Below are positions 9,521 through 18,891 of a DNA stretch of 64,000 bases, in pieces. The stretch covers positions 15,831,862-15,895,861 of the forward strand of contig NC_134675.1 of NCBI RefSeq assembly GCF_030463565.1, written 5' to 3'. Source of the stretch: Pelecanus crispus. Lineage: Eukaryota; Chordata; Aves; Pelecaniformes; Pelecanidae. Within the stretch, counting starts at the first letter, position 1. The number at the start of each line of letters is the position of its first letter. The position numbers and the translations under genes were made by a program. Under the pieces are notes generated by a model. That model made no database searches and was not told where the DNA came from. It saw nothing but the letters and a program-made list of their open reading frames with translations.

Positions 9521-11503
9521 ATGTTCTTTTTTTTGCAGCACGCGTTAAAGCTTGCTGTCAGTTTGTGTAGTGTGCTATGCTCTGCAGTGATTCATGATCT
9601 TTTGCTTGGGAGGCTCCTTATCAAAACCCTGACCTTGAGCATTCTTTGGTATTTGGGTTTCATACAGAAGTCACTACTGTACTTCGGGTACTACCTCATA
9701 GAGAGAGTTAGCAATTATACTTCTTACTCTGAGAGGCTTGTTGTGGAGGAAATACAGAATGGCACCTTTGCTGCTTTCTTCTATGATGTTTCCTCCTTCA
9801 TTACAACAACTTTCCTGTATCTTGAACACCCCTGGGCAGTTAAGATACTTCTATTGATAATTCTTGGGAATGTTGTTTCCGTTTTGATAAAGGTCAGTAA
9901 GCAGTTTAAAAATACCATCCAGAGATCTACCCCAAGGCTGGATAGTTATGAGTGGCAGGGTGTGTGGGATCGTATGCGCAAGTACCTAGGGCAGTGGGGA
10001 CCTCCAGTGTTTTGGAACTTCACCCCTGAACAAGTGCAGAATCCTGAAGAATTAGTAAAGTATTTGGAAGAAGTATGTTGTCACCCTGGTAGCTCCAGAG
10101 AGACACAAATCATTGCAACATGCTGGGGACTGGCCCATGCCTATCGAGCCGTGGTCAACGCTAATCAGTACCCTCAAAAGAAAGAGAAGGTCTCTGGATC
10201 TGATAACAAAACAACAAGCACTGTGGCTACTCAAACCCCCACTACAGGCCCTGCGGCTACTCCAACCCCCACTACAGGCCTTGCAGCTACTCAAACCCCT
10301 GCCCCAGGCACTGTGGCTACTCCAGCCACAGCCATGAGCACTGCGGCTACTCAAACCCCAGTGACAGACACTGCGGCTAAACCAGAGAACCAACCTGCGC
10401 CGGTATCAGTTGCCCCTATACAGAAGAAAAAATACACGAGGAAATCAGTTCGTTTAGTAAGGGATGAAGATGAACCAGGGCCATCACGAGAACCAGAGGA
10501 GGAAGAACCCATAAATGAGATGGTGACCACCCGATCCCTATCCCTGAGTGAGCTGCGAGATATGCGAAAAGATTTCGGTCGTCATCCAGGCGAGCACATC
10601 ATCACCTGGCTGCTCCGATGCTGGGATAACGGGGCCAGTAGCCTGGATTTAGAGGGTAGGGAAGCTAAGCAGCTGGGATCCCTTTCCAGGGAAGGGGGCA
10701 TTGACAAAGCAATTGGAAAAGGGGCAAAACCGCTCAGCCTCTGGAGGCGACTTCTGTCAAGCGTGAAGGAAAGGTATCCCTTCAAGGAGGATGTTTTATA
10801 CCGCCCAAGCAAATGGACCACCGTAGAGAAAGGTATCCAGTACCTGAGGGAATTAGGCGTGCTGGAGGTGATTTATAGTGACCTGAATGATGAGCGGTTA
10901 ACCAAAGACCCAGATGAAGTCAGGTGCACACAATCCATGTGGCGGAAGGTGGTACGGAGCGCACCAGCATCGTATTCCAACTCGTTGGCAATACTAGCCT
11001 GGAAAGACGACAAGGCACCAACGGTGGATGAAGTGGCTAGACAACTCCGGGACTACGAAGAAAAGCTCTCTTCCTCCCTACAGGCCTGTGTCTCAGCTGT
11101 GGAAAAACTGTGCCAAGAGTTCCAACAACTCAGAGAAGATCTGTCCTACTCCCCACCTGCACGGACCAGTGTCTCAGCCATTAGGAGTCAACGTCCCTAT
11201 GCTCAAGAGAGAGGATATAGAGGATACAAACCACGGGGCACCCTGTGGTTTTACCTGCGTGATTATGGAGAGGACATGAGAAAGTGGGATGGAAAACCCA
11301 CCTCAACCTTAGAGGCACGGGTGCGTGAGTTGCAAGGAAAAACTATTAGAAAAGGCGGTTCTCCCAGGAAAATTGCAGCTCCAGTTTCCAGTGAGCAGTT
11401 CCCCAGACAGAGGAAGAGGGCTAATTTTACTTCCGACCTTGATCAGGGGACTTTTGATTCACGTTTACAGCAAGTGAACAGCGAATACTGTGACCAGTGT
11501 TAG
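9521..11503 (+). CDS. gag: ERV-1 gag, with membrane-type N-terminus
   Basis: From ATG 9521 the frame is open for 660 codons to a TAG. Residues 1-30, about 33-60 and 106-125 are strongly hydrophobic and look like membrane segments. Two N-glycosylation sequons (N65, N80) sit between the second and third. A middle domain follows (about 140-225), then five 10-residue threonine/proline/alanine repeats (about 237-286), then a basic/acidic linker and, from about residue 342, a capsid-like domain with a WLLRCWDNGA motif that I associate with ERV-L-type capsids. No CCHC zinc knuckle is seen. The frame also extends upstream without an ATG. A run of eight T followed by GCAG just after the ATG looks like a splice acceptor. 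The second copy (ERV-2) preserves the same domain order. Function of the membrane segments is unknown. Confidence 0.85.
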   Translation: MFFFLQHALKLAVSLCSVLCSAVIHDLLLGRLLIKTLTLSILWYLGFIQKSLLYFGYYLIERVSNYTSYSERLVVEEIQNGTFAAFFYDVSSFITTTFLYLEHPWAVKILLLIILGNVVSVLIKVSKQFKNTIQRSTPRLDSYEWQGVWDRMRKYLGQWGPPVFWNFTPEQVQNPEELVKYLEEVCCHPGSSRETQIIATCWGLAHAYRAVVNANQYPQKKEKVSGSDNKTTSTVATQTPTTGPAATPTPTTGLAATQTPAPGTVATPATAMSTAATQTPVTDTAAKPENQPAPVSVAPIQKKKYTRKSVRLVRDEDEPGPSREPEEEEPINEMVTTRSLSLSELRDMRKDFGRHPGEHIITWLLRCWDNGASSLDLEGREAKQLGSLSREGGIDKAIGKGAKPLSLWRRLLSSVKERYPFKEDVLYRPSKWTTVEKGIQYLRELGVLEVIYSDLNDERLTKDPDEVRCTQSMWRKVVRSAPASYSNSLAILAWKDDKAPTVDEVARQLRDYEEKLSSSLQACVSAVEKLCQEFQQLREDLSYSPPARTSVSAIRSQRPYAQERGYRGYKPRGTLWFYLRDYGEDMRKWDGKPTSTLEARVRELQGKTIRKGGSPRKIAAPVSSEQFPRQRKRANFTSDLDQGTFDSRLQQVNSEYCDQC

Positions 11504-11599
11504 AGGGGCCCTGCCTCCAGCCAGGTGGAGGAAAGGGACAACCGGGTTTACTGGACTGTGTGGATTCGATGGCCTGGAACGTCAGACCCACAGGAGTAG

Positions 11600-14500
11600 A
11601 AGGCTCTAGTGGACACTGGTGCACAGTGCACGCTAATGCCATCAAACTATAGAGGGGCAGAACCCATTTGTATTTCTGGAGTGACAGGGGGATCCCAACA
11701 GCTAACTGTACTGGAAGCTGAAGTGAGCCTAACTGGGAATGAGTGGCAAAAGCACCCCATTGTGACTGGCCCAGACGCTCCGTGCATCCTTGGCATAGAC
11801 TACCTCAGGAGAGGGTATTTCAAGGACCCAAAAGGGTACCGGTGGGCTTTTGGTATAGCTGCTTTGGAGACAGAGGAAATTAAACAGTTGTCCACTTTGC
11901 CCGGTCTCTCAGAGGACCCTTCGATTGTAGGGTTGCTGAAGGTTGAGGAACAACAGGTGCCGATCGCTACCACAACTGTGCACAGGCGGCAATATCGCAC
12001 CAACCGAGACTCCCTGATTCCCATCCATAACCTGATTCGTCGACTGGAGAGCCAGGGAGTGATCAGCAAGACTCGCTCACCCTTTAACAGTCCCATATGG
12101 CCAGTGCGAAAGTCTAATGGGGAGTGGAGACTAACAGTGGACTATCGTGGCCTGAACGAAGTTACACCGCCGCTGAGTGCTGCCGTGCCAGACATGCTAG
12201 AACTTCAATATGAACTGGAGTCAAAGGCAGCTAAGTGGTATGCCACAATTGATATTGCTAATGCATTTTTCTCCATCCCTTTGGCAGCAGAGTGCAGACC
12301 CCAGTTTGCTTTTACCTGGAGGGGTGTTCAGTACACCTGGAACCGACTGCCCCAGGGGTGGAAGCACAGCCCCACCATTTGCCATGGACTGATCCAGACA
12401 GCACTGGAACAGGGTGAAGCTCCAGAACATCTGCAGTACATTGATGACATCATTGTGTGGGGCAACACAGCAGAAGACGTTTTTGAGAAGGGAAAGAAAA
12501 TAGTCCAAATCCTTCTGAAGGCTGGTTTTGCCATAAAACAGAGTAAGGTCAAGGGACCTGCACAGGAGATCCAGTTTTTAGGAATAAAATGGCAAGATGG
12601 ACGTCGTCAGATCCCAATGGATGTGATCAACAAAATAACAGCTATGTCCCCACCAACTAGCAAAAAGGAAACACAAGCTTTCTTAGGCGTTGTGGGTTTT
12701 TGGAGAATGCATATTCCAAATTACAGCCAGATCGTAAGCCCTCTCTGTCAAGTGACCCGGAAGAAGAACGAATTCAAATGGGGCCCTGAGCAACAACAAG
12801 CCTTTGAACAAATTAAACGGGAGATAGTTCATGCAGTAGCCCTTGGGCCAGTCCGGGCAGGGCAGGATATTAAAAATGTGCTCTACACTGCAGCCGGGGA
12901 GAATGGCCCTACCTGGAGCCTCTGGCAGAAAGCACCAGGGGAGACTCGAGGTCGACCCCTAGGGTTTTGGAGTCGGGGATACAGAGGATCCGAAGCCCGC
13001 TATACTCCAACTGAGAAGGAGATACTGGCAGCATATGAAGGGGTTCGAGCTGCTTCAGAAGTGGTTGGTACTGAAGCACAGCTCCTGCTGGCACCCCGAC
13101 TGCCGGTGTTGGGCTGGATGTTCAAAGGGAGGGTCCCCTCTACACATCATGCAACTGATGCTACATGGAGTAAGTGGGTTGCATTGATCACACAACGGGC
13201 TCGAATAGGAAACCCCAGTCGCCCAGGAATCTTGGAAGTGATCATGGACTGGCCAGAAGGCAAAAACTTCAGAATATCACCAGAGGAGGAGGTGACACGT
13301 GCTGAAGAGGCCCCACTGTATAATAAATTGCCAGAAAATGAAAAGCAATATGCCCTGTTCACTGATGGGTCCTGTCGTCTTGTGGGAAAGCATCGGAGGT
13401 GGAAAGCTGCTGTATGGAGTCCTATACGACAAGTCGCAGAAACTGCTGAAGGAGAAGGGGAGTCGAGTCAGTTTGCAGAGGTGAAAGCCATCCAGCTGGC
13501 TTTAGATATTGCTGAAAGAGAAAAGTGGCCAGTCCTTTATCTCTATACTGACTCATGGATGGTGGCAAATGCCCTGTGGGGGTGGCTGCAGCAATGGAAG
13601 CAGAGCAACTGGCAGCGCAGAGGCAAACCCATCTGGGCTGCCGCATTGTGGCAAGATATTGCTGCCCGGGTAGAGAACCTGGTTGTAAAAGTTCGTCACG
13701 TAGATGCTCATGTACCTAAGAGTCGGGCCACTGAAGAACATCAAAACAACCAGCAAGTAGATCAGGCTGCTAAGATTGAAGTGGCTCAGGTGGATTTGGA
13801 CTGGCAACATAAGGGTGAATTATTTATAGCTCTGTGGGCCCACGACGCCTCAGGCCATCAAGGAAGGGATGCAACGTATAAATGGGCTCGTGATCGAGGG
13901 GTGGACTTAACTATGGACAGTATTGCACAGGTTATTCATGAGTGTGAAACATGCGCTGCAATCAAGCAAGCCAAGCAGTTCAAGCCCCTTGGGTATAGTG
14001 AACGATGGCTGAAATATAAATATGGGGAGGCCTGGCAGATTGATTACATCACGCTCCCACAGACCCGCCAAGGCAAGCGCTATGTGCTCACCATGGTGGA
14101 AGCAACCACTGGGTGGTTGGAAACATATCCTGTGCCCCATGCCACCGCCCGGAACACCATCCTGGGCCTTGAAAAGCAAGTCCTGTGGCGACATGGCACC
14201 CCAGAAAGAATTGAGTCAGACAACGGGACTCATTTCCGAAACAACCTCATAGACACCTGGGCCAAAGAGCACGGCATTGAGTGGGTGTATCACATCCCTT
14301 ACCATGCACCAGCCTCCGGGAAAATTGAGCGATACAATGGTTTGTTAAAGACTACCCTGAGAGCAATGGGTGGTGGGACGTTTAAACATTGGGATACGCA
14401 TTTAGCAAAAGCCACCTGGTTAGTCAACACCAGGGGATCTGCCAATCGAGCTGGCCCTGCCCAATCAAAACTTCTACGTACTGTAGAAGGAGATAAAGTT

Positions 14501-14689
14501 CCTGTAGTGCACATGAAAAATATGCTGGGGAAGACAGTCTGGGTTACTTCCCCCTCTGGCAAAGGCAAACCCATTCGTGGGATTGCTTTTGCTCAAGGAC
14601 CTGGGTGCACTTGGTGGGTGATGCGAAAGGATGGGGAAGCCCAATGTGTACCTCAAGGGAATTTGATTTTGGGTGAAAATAGCCAATGA
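11600..14689 (+). CDS. pol: ERV-1 pol: protease, reverse transcriptase, RNase H, integrase
   Basis: Pol is in the same frame as gag, separated by the gag TAG (11501-11503) and a second TAG at 11597-11599 that is a sense codon (TAT) in ERV-2. Counting from 11609, the protease DTGA motif is residues 2-5, the reverse transcriptase YIDD box 277-280 and the RNase H TDGS motif 585-588. Integrase has an HHCC-type zinc region and a catalytic triad D812, D871 and E907 with exactly 35 residues between the last two. No stop interrupts the 1,026 codons. Expression would need read-through of UAG. Sequence style (for example the WS-W region after reverse transcriptase) points to an ERV-L-like element. No dUTPase follows. 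Confidence 0.92.
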   Translation, partial: KALVDTGAQCTLMPSNYRGAEPICISGVTGGSQQLTVLEAEVSLTGNEWQKHPIVTGPDAPCILGIDYLRRGYFKDPKGYRWAFGIAALETEEIKQLSTLPGLSEDPSIVGLLKVEEQQVPIATTTVHRRQYRTNRDSLIPIHNLIRRLESQGVISKTRSPFNSPIWPVRKSNGEWRLTVDYRGLNEVTPPLSAAVPDMLELQYELESKAAKWYATIDIANAFFSIPLAAECRPQFAFTWRGVQYTWNRLPQGWKHSPTICHGLIQTALEQGEAPEHLQYIDDIIVWGNTAEDVFEKGKKIVQILLKAGFAIKQSKVKGPAQEIQFLGIKWQDGRRQIPMDVINKITAMSPPTSKKETQAFLGVVGFWRMHIPNYSQIVSPLCQVTRKKNEFKWGPEQQQAFEQIKREIVHAVALGPVRAGQDIKNVLYTAAGENGPTWSLWQKAPGETRGRPLGFWSRGYRGSEARYTPTEKEILAAYEGVRAASEVVGTEAQLLLAPRLPVLGWMFKGRVPSTHHATDATWSKWVALITQRARIGNPSRPGILEVIMDWPEGKNFRISPEEEVTRAEEAPLYNKLPENEKQYALFTDGSCRLVGKHRRWKAAVWSPIRQVAETAEGEGESSQFAEVKAIQLALDIAEREKWPVLYLYTDSWMVANALWGWLQQWKQSNWQRRGKPIWAAALWQDIAARVENLVVKVRHVDAHVPKSRATEEHQNNQQVDQAAKIEVAQVDLDWQHKGELFIALWAHDASGHQGRDATYKWARDRGVDLTMDSIAQVIHECETCAAIKQAKQFKPLGYSERWLKYKYGEAWQIDYITLPQTRQGKRYVLTMVEATTGWLETYPVPHATARNTILGLEKQVLWRHGTPERIESDNGTHFRNNLIDTWAKEHGIEWVYHIPYHAPASGKIERYNGLLKTTLRAMGGGTFKHWDTHLAKATWLVNTRGSANRAGPAQSKLLRTVEGDKVPVVHMKNMLGKTVWVTSPSGKGKPIRGIAFAQGPGCTWWVMRKDGEAQCVPQGNLILGENSQ

Positions 14690-15156
14690 ACTGAATTGTA
14701 TAATATTAATTGCTTTGTAATACTGTATGTTATCTCTTAACTATATGTTATCTCTTAACTGCATGTTAATATAATAATATAGTAGGTTAATATTAAGTAT
14801 ATAATACTATATATTATGATTGCTATATGCCGCATCAATGGTATTGCAGTAAGAATTGCCCAGCTTAATGAAAATGAACTTTGATGAAACCGTGTTGGAA
14901 TGAGAACTGACTTCAGCATGCAACAGTCCAACACTGCACACCACCTCTCCTGCTCTGAAAGACTGTGATAACAGATGGAACCCAAAGTCATGGGCTAAAT
15001 GAACTCAATGGACATTTTAGAGGGATGGGCCATAGACGAAGGGAATGATATCTGTGTGTATATCAAGATAGGGAAAGCGGTGGTGATTAATTGGAACACA
15101 TTGGAAAGGGGAGGGCCTGTGCATGACGTAGATGGTATAGAATAAGGGGTGGATAC
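14690..15156 (+). other. ERV-1 region between pol and 3' LTR, no env
   Basis: No env-like frame is present. The stretch begins AT-rich and ends with purine-rich segments: GGAAAGGGGAGGG at 15103-15115 and AATAAGGGGTGG next to the LTR. Either could be the polypurine tract; only the second is adjacent to the LTR. Confidence 0.7.
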
Positions 15157-15727
15157 TGTCCTGGTTTCGGCTGGGATAGAGTTAATTTTCTTCCTAGCAG
15201 CAGGCATAGTGCTGTGTTTTGGATTTAGTAGGAGAAGAATGTTGATAACATGCTGATGTTTTTAGTTGTTGCTGAGTACTGCTTATGCTAGTCAAGGACT
15301 TTTTCAGCTTCCCATGCTCTGCCAGGCGCACAAGAAACTGGGAGGGGGCACAGCCAGAATAGTTGATCCAAACTGACCAAAGGGCTATTCCATACCATAT
15401 GACGTCATGCTCAGTACATAAACTGGGAGGGGGTGGCCGGGGAGCAGCGATCGCTGCTCGGGAACTGTCTGGGTATCGGTCGGCGGGTGGTGAGCAATTG
15501 CATTGTGCATCACTTGCTTCGTGTATCATTATTATTATTATCATTATTATACTGTTACTATTAGCATTACTATTTTACTTTATTTCAATTATTAAACTGT
15601 TCTTATCTCAACCCAGGAGTGTTTCTCACTCTTACTCCTCCGATTCTCTCCCCCATCCCATCGGGGTAGGGGGAGTGAGCGAGCGGCTGCGTGGTACTGA
15701 GTTGCTGGCTGGGGCTAAACCACGACA
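15157..15727 (+). repeat. 3' LTR of ERV-1
   Basis: It has the same 571-bp length and ends as the 5' LTR and differs by five substitutions that I can count. One of them changes the TATA box to TACATAAA (15415-15422). The CRE palindrome (15400-15407) and the ATTAAA signal (15591-15596) remain. Confidence 0.95.
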
Positions 15728-15921
15728 GTACCCTTATCTAAAACATTTATCAGATCACTAGTCAAACGTTTCTTTGAGTTCTCTAAAAGAAGAAGCAACT
15801 TTCCATCGGGAAGTGTGATCTCAGGAGCATCATTTACTGGAGTGACAGTAATGCTAAACACATGCTGCTCATTTCCTTGCAAATATGGAGGCACAATCTT
15901 CTCACTGCTGGTAGAAATGGA
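15728..15921 (-). pseudogene. Exon 3 part 3: CSPG repeat 1/2 junction
   Basis: The minus strand continues the same frame as 16489-16574 across the inserted LTR. It shows the valine-asparagine-aspartate-alanine-proline motif that ends one CSPG repeat, followed by the start of the next. The segment is bounded on the low side by the ERV-1 target duplication GTACC (15728-15732) and on the high side by the duplication ATGGA (15917-15921). It carries no stop. Confidence 0.85.
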
Positions 15922-16488
15922 TGTCCTGGTTTTGGCTGGGATAGAGTTAATTTTGTTTTTTCCTCATTCTAGTAGCTGGTATAGTGCTGTGTTTTGGATT
16001 TAGGATGCAAATAACATTGATAACACACTGATGCTTTAGTTGTTGCTAAGCAGTGCTTACACTAGTCAAGGACTTTTCAGCTTCCCAGGCTCTGCCAGGT
16101 GCACAAGAAACTGGGAGGGAGCACAGCCAGGACAGTTGACCCAAACTGGCCAAAGAGATATTCCATACCATATGACGTCATGCTCAGTATATAAACTGGG
16201 GGGAGTTGGCCGGGGCAGGGGGGGTACTGCTGCTCAGGAACTGGCTGGGCAACAGTCGGCGGGTGGTAAACAATTGCATTGTGCATCACTTGTTTTGTCT
16301 ACTCTTTTATCATTATTATTATTTTCCCTTCCTGTTCTGTCCTATTAAACTGTCTTTATCTCAACCCATGAACTTTACTTTTTTTTCTTTTTTTTTTTCC
16401 CCGATTTTCTCCCCCATCCCACTGGGGAGGGGGCGAGTGAGCAAACGGCTGTGTGGAGTTTAGCTGCCTGCCAGGTTAAACCACAAAA
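15922..16488 (+). repeat. Solo LTR, family A variant, inside exon 3
   Basis: A more diverged relative of the ERV-1 LTR begins TGTCCTGG, keeps TGACGTCA and TATATAAA, and ends in CCACAAAA. The 5-bp duplications ATGGA (15917-15921 and 16489-16493) mark exact ends. Host coding sequence resumes in the same frame on either side, so this is a clean insertion into an exon. Confidence 0.9.
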
Positions 16489-16574
16489 ATGGAGAAATTA
16501 AAATAATCATAAGTGTCCTCAGAGCCATCATGAATGTAAAGAATCTTCCCTTGCCACAGGTCCTGCACAGTAAT
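16489..16574 (-). pseudogene. Exon 3 part 2: CSPG repeat 1 fragment
   Basis: This small island between a family B LTR and a family A LTR still reads, on the minus strand, as the end of CSPG repeat 1, including a tyrosine-isoleucine-histidine-aspartate-glycine-serine-glutamate-aspartate motif that is a hallmark of these repeats. Positions 16489-16493 (ATGGA) are one copy of the target duplication of the adjoining LTR, so five bases are counted twice. Confidence 0.85.
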
Positions 16575-17680
16575 TGTGGTGGGCTGACCTTGGCTGCATG
16601 CCAGGTGCCTACCAAGCTGCTCTATCATTCCCCCTCCTCAACTGGACAGGGGGAGAAAATATAATGAAAGGCTTGTAGGTCAAGATAAGGACAGGGAGAT
16701 CACTCAGCAATTACCATCACGGGCAAAACAGACTCGACTTGGGGAAATTAATTTACTACCAGTCAAAGGTCAGAGTAGGGTAATGAGAAATAAAACCAAA
16801 TCTTAAAACAACTTCCCCCCACCCCTCCCTTCTTCCTGGGCTCAACTTCACTCCCGAATTCTTTACCTCCTTCCCCCGAGTGGTGCAGGGGGACGGGGAA
16901 TGGGGGTTGCAGTCAGTTCATCACACGTTGTCTCTGCCGCTTCTTCCTCCTCACACTCTTCCCCTGCTCCAGCATGGGGTCCCTCCCACAGGAGACACTC
17001 CTCCACAAACTTCTCCAACGTGGGTCCTTCCCACAGGCTACAGTTCTTCACGAACTGCTCCAGCATGGGTCCTTTCCAGGGGGTGCAGTCCTTCAGGAAC
17101 AGACTGCTCCAGCGTGGGTCCCCCATGGGTCACAGGTCCTGCCAGCAAACCTGCTCCAGCATGGGCTCCTCTCTCTCCATGGGGCCACAGGTCCCGCCAG
17201 GAGCCTGCTCCAGTGTGGGCTCTCCACGGGGTCACAGCTTCCTTTTGGTGCATCCACCTGCTCTGGTGTGGGGTCCTCCATGGGCTGCAGAGTGGATATC
17301 TGCGCCACTGTGGACCTCCATGAGCCTGCCTCACCATGGTCTTCACCACTGGCTGCAGGGGAATCTCTGCTCTGGTGCCTGGAGCACCTCCTCCCCCTCC
17401 TTCTTCACTGACCTTGGTGTCTGCAGAGTTGTTTCTCTTGAATATTCTCACTCCTCTCTTCCAGCTGTAATTGCACAGGTTTTTTCCCCCTTCTTAAATA
17501 TGTTATTACAGAGGCGCTACCACCATCGATGATGGGCTTGGCCTTGGCCAGCAGCGGTTCTGTCTTGGAGCTGGCTGGCACTGGCTCTATCGGACATGGG
17601 GGAAGCTTCTAGCAGCTTCTCACAGAAGCCACCCCTGTAGCCCCCCCGCTACCAAAACCTTGCCACGCAAACCCAATACA
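16575..17680 (-). repeat. LTR, family B, inside exon 3
   Basis: Read on the minus strand, the element begins TGTATTGGGTTTGC and ends CCACCACA, about 1.1 kb, with the expected TG and CA ends. A TATTTAAG box lies in its first quarter and a 45-54 bp imperfect tandem repeat (16971-17285) in the middle. The flanks GTAAT and AACAT do not match as a target duplication, and about eight host codons are missing, so there was a deletion or an unusual integration here. Confidence 0.8.
16971..17285 (-). repeat. Tandem repeat array inside the family B LTR
   Basis: About six units, each starting CTCCAGC(A/G)TGGG on the plus strand, are spaced 45-54 bp apart. The same array occurs in the other family B copy at 51071-51390, so it belongs to the element. 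Confidence 0.75.
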
Positions 17681-18891
17681 AACATCTAGTTTCAAGTCCC
17701 CATGAGCAGGTGGTTCCTTTATTTCAAAAAGAATTTGTGACTGATGAATCCCTAATTTCTGAAAGTCTAAGTTGACTTTGTTTAGATTCAAGTGAAACTT
17801 GTCCACCCTCTAGCACAATCAAGTTACTTAAAACTAAAAGGTGGCTTTTATCTTCCTTACCCAGAGAGGCAGAGCTTTCATGGGAAATGGCAAACGTTGG
17901 GGCTGCTTTCTCAGTGGAATTCTTTACAGCCATCCCTAAAGAAAGATTTGTATTAAAAGCACTTTCCGTTTCATATCCAGCTGAAATATCCTTTGTTACC
18001 AGAACATTCTTCAGTGATTTATTTTCTGAATTGGCTTTCAGGTTTCTCAAGCAACCTTTGAAGGACCTTCCTCTGGCATACTTCCCAGACACTGAGGTTA
18101 GCACTTAATCACTTCTGATCACGTGCTGTCATCTACACCACCTACAAAGAGACCCCTTCAGAAGTGGCAGTTTGCTGTGGAGAGGCAATGACTTTTTCAC
18201 AGTTTCTTCATCCAATGTCAGCTGCAAATATTCTGCAGTAAATTTCAGTTCTATGTAGTGCCAATCAATGACTATCATTGACTGATCTACGAGATGAAAG
18301 CTGGGTTCTACTTTCATATTTTCCAACATAGGCTTTAAATAATCCATCTTCCATTTCCATTGCAATGAAATCTACTGCTTGCCCAGGGTGGTAAAGCAGC
18401 AAGCCATGTACAGCTGAGGTTTGCAACGTATACTCCAAGACTCCCTTGCCATCAACATCCCACAATGGGAAAGAAACATAGGATCTAGAACTGAAGAAAC
18501 TGATGGGTTCATCTTCACCTGCAAAGAATTCATCACTGCATTCCACCGAAACTTCATGGACATTTTTAAAGCTAGGAGAAGGTCTCAGAGGCATCAGAAC
18601 ATCTAGCTGAATGAACGACACCTCATCAATACATCCTCAGAAATTGGGCAGTGCTCCAACATAGTAGGGAACATCAAGTTTACTAGTACCACATACGTAC
18701 AATCCATAATCAATGTTTAATTCATAGAGAATTCCAGGCATTTTTGCACTAGTTCTATCATGTTTATCAATTACCAATGTGACATTATCGTGTTCATGAT
18801 GTAGTTCAACCAGGTGCCAAGCTAAACCATTCAGCTGAGATCTTTGCTGAGAATGCAGTACTCATTGCCCCACACCAAAGTGAATTCTCAA
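17681..18891 (-). pseudogene. Exon 3 part 1: laminin-G domains and start of CSPG repeat 1
   Basis: An intact acceptor (CTCTTGCAG) lies at 18893-18892. The frame continues the first laminin-G domain, passes through a second one (about 18600-18150) and a linker, and reaches the leucine-glutamate-glycine-glycine motif that opens the first CSPG repeat near 17815. In-frame TGA codons lie at 18864-18862 and 18639-18637. The second probably derives from a CGA arginine codon before glycine-cysteine. Frame changes are needed near 18320, 18140 and 17790 to keep the alignment with CSPG4. The segment ends at the family B LTR, where roughly eight codons of the CSPG repeat appear to be missing. Confidence 0.85.

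Larger units (their letters stand above)
8830..15727 (+). mobile_element. ERV-1: near-complete family A endogenous retrovirus
   Basis: This 6,898-bp provirus has two 571-bp LTRs, a Lys-type primer site, gag and pol, and lies between exact 5-bp duplications GTACC at 8825-8829 and 15728-15732. It splits the giant exon of the CSPG4-like pseudogene in the opposite orientation. I count five substitutions between the LTRs, under 1%, which suggests insertion within the last few million years if bird neutral rates apply. The 5-bp duplication, the style of reverse transcriptase and integrase, and the absence of env suggest a class III (ERV-L-like) element, although ERV-L is named for a leucine primer and this one is lysine. 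There is no env and no recognisable dUTPase after integrase. Confidence 0.93.

Noticed and set aside
16971..17285. CRISPR-like array
   Set aside because: Units are contiguous imperfect repeats without spacers, in a vertebrate LTR.
16880..17532. Long open frames on both strands in the family B tandem array
   Set aside because: They follow from the repeat units and are not conserved as one frame; treated as part of the LTR.
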